From contig JAEWTV010000131.1 of assembly GCA_023397675.1 (NCBI GenBank), positions 1 to 7,116 on the forward strand: a stretch of 7,116 bases of DNA. The letters are read 5' to 3'. The translations under genes were made by a program, and so were the position numbers. Positions 6,399 through 7,116 of the stretch are shown here, one piece after another. This DNA comes from Bacillota bacterium. Lineage in GTDB: Bacteria > Bacillota > Clostridia > Acetivibrionales > JANLFN01. The first letter of the stretch is position 1; every line of letters starts with the position of its first letter. The notes beneath the pieces are model-generated. The model was not told where the DNA came from and ran no database searches. It saw only the letters and a program-made list of their open reading frames with translations.

Positions 6399-6451
6399 AT
6401 ATAAACCTGGCGTTAAATATCTTATTCAAGTCGTTACACGACGGTTTATAT
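6399..6451 (+). other. Stem-within-stem element in the map-KOW gap
   Basis: ATATAAACC (6399-6407) and GGTTTATAT (6443-6451) are perfect 9-bp complements. Inside, GTCGT (6430-6434) pairs with ACGAC (6438-6442) around TAC and abuts the outer stem on its right side. The outer stem ends 9 nt before the GAGG used by the KOW gene. There is no T-run, so termination is unlikely; a leader that shapes translation of the next gene, or an RNA-processing site, fits better. No known riboswitch or leader was recognised. Confidence 0.5.
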
Positions 6452-6459
6452 CTTAAGTT

Positions 6460-6463
6460 GAGG
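6460..6463 (+). promoter_or_regulatory. Ribosome binding site that decides the KOW gene start
   Basis: GAGG, extended as GAGGTGA to 6466, lies 8 nt before the TTG at 6472. An in-frame GTG at 6463 overlaps this motif and so cannot serve as the start. Confidence 0.75.
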
Positions 6464-6471
6464 TGAAATTT

Positions 6472-6750
6472 TTGGACATTGTCCCAGGTCAAGTAGTATA
6501 TTCTAAGTCTGGAAGAGATACCGGAAAAAAATTTCTGGTGACAGATATAATTGACAGCTCATATGTGATGATATCTGACGGAGATCTTAGAAAAATCGAA
6601 AAACCTAAGAAAAAGAAAATTAAACATCTTGAAATTACAAAGGATGTTGATACCTTAGGAGAAAAGCTTAAGAGCGGAATCAGGGTAAGCAATTCGGAAA
6701 TCAGAAAAGCTTTGGCTGATTCCATAGACCAGGAAGAACGTCAGGGTTGA
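6472..6750 (+). CDS. KOW-domain RNA-binding protein, L14e/L27e-like
   Basis: This small basic protein (92 residues from the chosen TTG) has a KOW-type N-terminus, VPGQVVYSKSGRDTGKKFLV, at about 4-23. It continues with YVMISDGDLRKIEKP and a strongly basic KPKKKKIKHL patch at 44-53, then a charged, probably helical C-terminal third. Proteins of this type, related to the archaeal/eukaryotic L14e-L6e-L27e group, are known between map and infA in many Firmicutes, but their role is not established; rRNA or ribosome binding is the natural inference. The TTG at 6472 is chosen because a GTG at 6463 lies inside the Shine-Dalgarno sequence. The gene stands apart from map by a structured 84-nt gap and from infA by 47 nt. 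Confidence 0.88.
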   Translation: MDIVPGQVVYSKSGRDTGKKFLVTDIIDSSYVMISDGDLRKIEKPKKKKIKHLEITKDVDTLGEKLKSGIRVSNSEIRKALADSIDQEERQG

Positions 6751-6752
6751 AA

Positions 6753-6766
6753 ATTCATATATGAAT
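6753..6766. repeat. 14-nt perfect palindrome between the KOW gene and infA
   Basis: ATTCATATATGAAT reads the same on both strands. It begins three bases after the KOW gene stop and ends 15 nt before the infA Shine-Dalgarno sequence (6782-6788). It could be a small operator, a weak hairpin (5 bp with a TATA loop) or chance in AT-rich DNA. Confidence 0.4.
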
Positions 6767-6797
6767 AAAGCTGTGAAGTAAGAGGAGGTTTTAAGTT

Positions 6798-7016
6798 TTG
6801 CCGAAGGATGATGTAATTGAGGTTGAGGGTACTGTAATTGAAGCTTTACCGAATGCAATGTTTCAAGTTGAACTTGAAAATGGTCATAAGGTTTTGGCAC
6901 ATATATCAGGCAAATTGAGAATGAATTTCATAAGGATATTACCTGGAGATAAGGTCACCATTGAATTATCCCCATACGATTTAAGTCGTGGAAGAATAAC
7001 ATGGAGAGCAAAGTAG
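6798..7016 (+). CDS. infA: Translation initiation factor IF-1
   Basis: IF-1 binds the ribosomal A site during initiation and assists IF-2 and IF-3. The 72-residue product has the usual length and a single OB-fold (S1-like), with KDDVIEVEGTVIEALPNAMF at 3-22, HISGKLRMNFIRILPGDKV at 35-53 and the ending LSRGRITWRAK. The start is TTG at 6798, supported by GAGGAGG at 6782-6788 about 9 nt upstream and by the family N-terminus; no in-frame ATG or GTG is available to give a full-length protein. The penultimate residue is alanine where tyrosine or phenylalanine is more usual. rpmJ follows after 21 nt. Confidence 0.98.
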   Translation: MPKDDVIEVEGTVIEALPNAMFQVELENGHKVLAHISGKLRMNFIRILPGDKVTIELSPYDLSRGRITWRAK

Positions 7017-7037
7017 CTTGGAAGGAGGTCTATTGAT

Positions 7038-7116
7038 ATGAAGGTTAAACCATCTGTCAAAGTTATTTGCGAAAAGTGTAAAATAATTAGAAGAAAAGGC
7101 AGAGTTATGGTTATAT
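7038..7116 (+). CDS. rpmJ: 50S ribosomal protein L36, 5' part, cut by window end
   Basis: L36 is the smallest large-subunit protein, usually 37 residues, and binds zinc in the C-plus form. The visible 26 codons read MKVKPSVKVICEKCKIIRRK and then GRVMVI, matching the family. Cysteines 11 and 14 form the first half of the zinc site; the remaining Cys and His ligands would lie beyond the window. AAGGAGGTC at 7022-7030 gives a strong ribosome binding site. The gene is incomplete only because the window ends. rpsM, rpsK and the alpha-operon genes would be expected next. Confidence 0.97.
   Translation, partial: MKVKPSVKVICEKCKIIRRKGRVMVI

Noticed and set aside
6363..6403. Promoter for the KOW gene from CTGACA or TTGACT near the end of map
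   Set aside because: No acceptable -10 hexamer lies at 16-18 nt from either candidate.

Overview
This window is the distal two thirds of a bacterial spc-type ribosomal protein operon, all on the + strand. The order is rplE, rpsN, rpsH, rplF, rplR, rpsE, rpmD, rplO, secY, adk, map, a small KOW-domain protein gene, infA, and the 5' part of rpmJ, which runs off the right edge. The sequence is AT-rich, uses AGA/AGG arginine codons heavily, and has very strong AGGAGG-type ribosome binding sites with several GTG and TTG starts. S14 is the short zinc-binding form and adenylate kinase has a four-cysteine lid. With adk-map-KOW-infA-rpmJ following secY, this points to a low-GC Firmicute, most likely an anaerobic clostridium. 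A cellulolytic cluster III clostridium (Ruminiclostridium/Acetivibrio-like) is a plausible guess, but it was not tested against any database.

Layout. Bases 42-1211 encode L5, S14 and S8, packed with 16-26 nt gaps. Bases 1212-1474 are a 263-nt non-coding interruption between rpsH and rplF, where the neighbouring ribosomal protein gaps are 26 nt or less. Its left half (1215-1336) folds on paper into one long interrupted inverted repeat. Its right half holds three smaller hairpins that lead into the rplF ribosome binding site. Bases 1475-4860 encode L6, L18, S5, L30, L15 and SecY with gaps of 0-16 nt. Bases 4861-4972 are a second non-coding gap. It holds a 60-nt inverted repeat with 13-bp perfect arms, and a good sigma-A-type promoter (TTGACA, 16 nt, TATGAT) lies inside the repeat. 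Bases 4973-6387 encode adenylate kinase and methionine aminopeptidase, overlapping by one base. A third gap (6388-6471) has a stem-within-stem element before the KOW gene, which starts with TTG. A 47-nt gap with a 14-nt palindrome precedes infA, which also starts with TTG, and rpmJ follows.

How it works together. The proteins build the large subunit (L5, L6, L15, L18, L30, L36) and the small subunit (S5, S8, S14). SecY forms the protein export channel, Adk balances adenine nucleotides, Map removes the initiator methionine from new proteins, and IF-1 acts in initiation. No new protein system is visible: every coding gene belongs to a well-known family. The interest lies in the non-coding DNA. 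The long palindromic insert between rpsH and rplF and the promoter-bearing inverted repeat before adk both break the usual compact layout, and may divide the operon into separately regulated segments.
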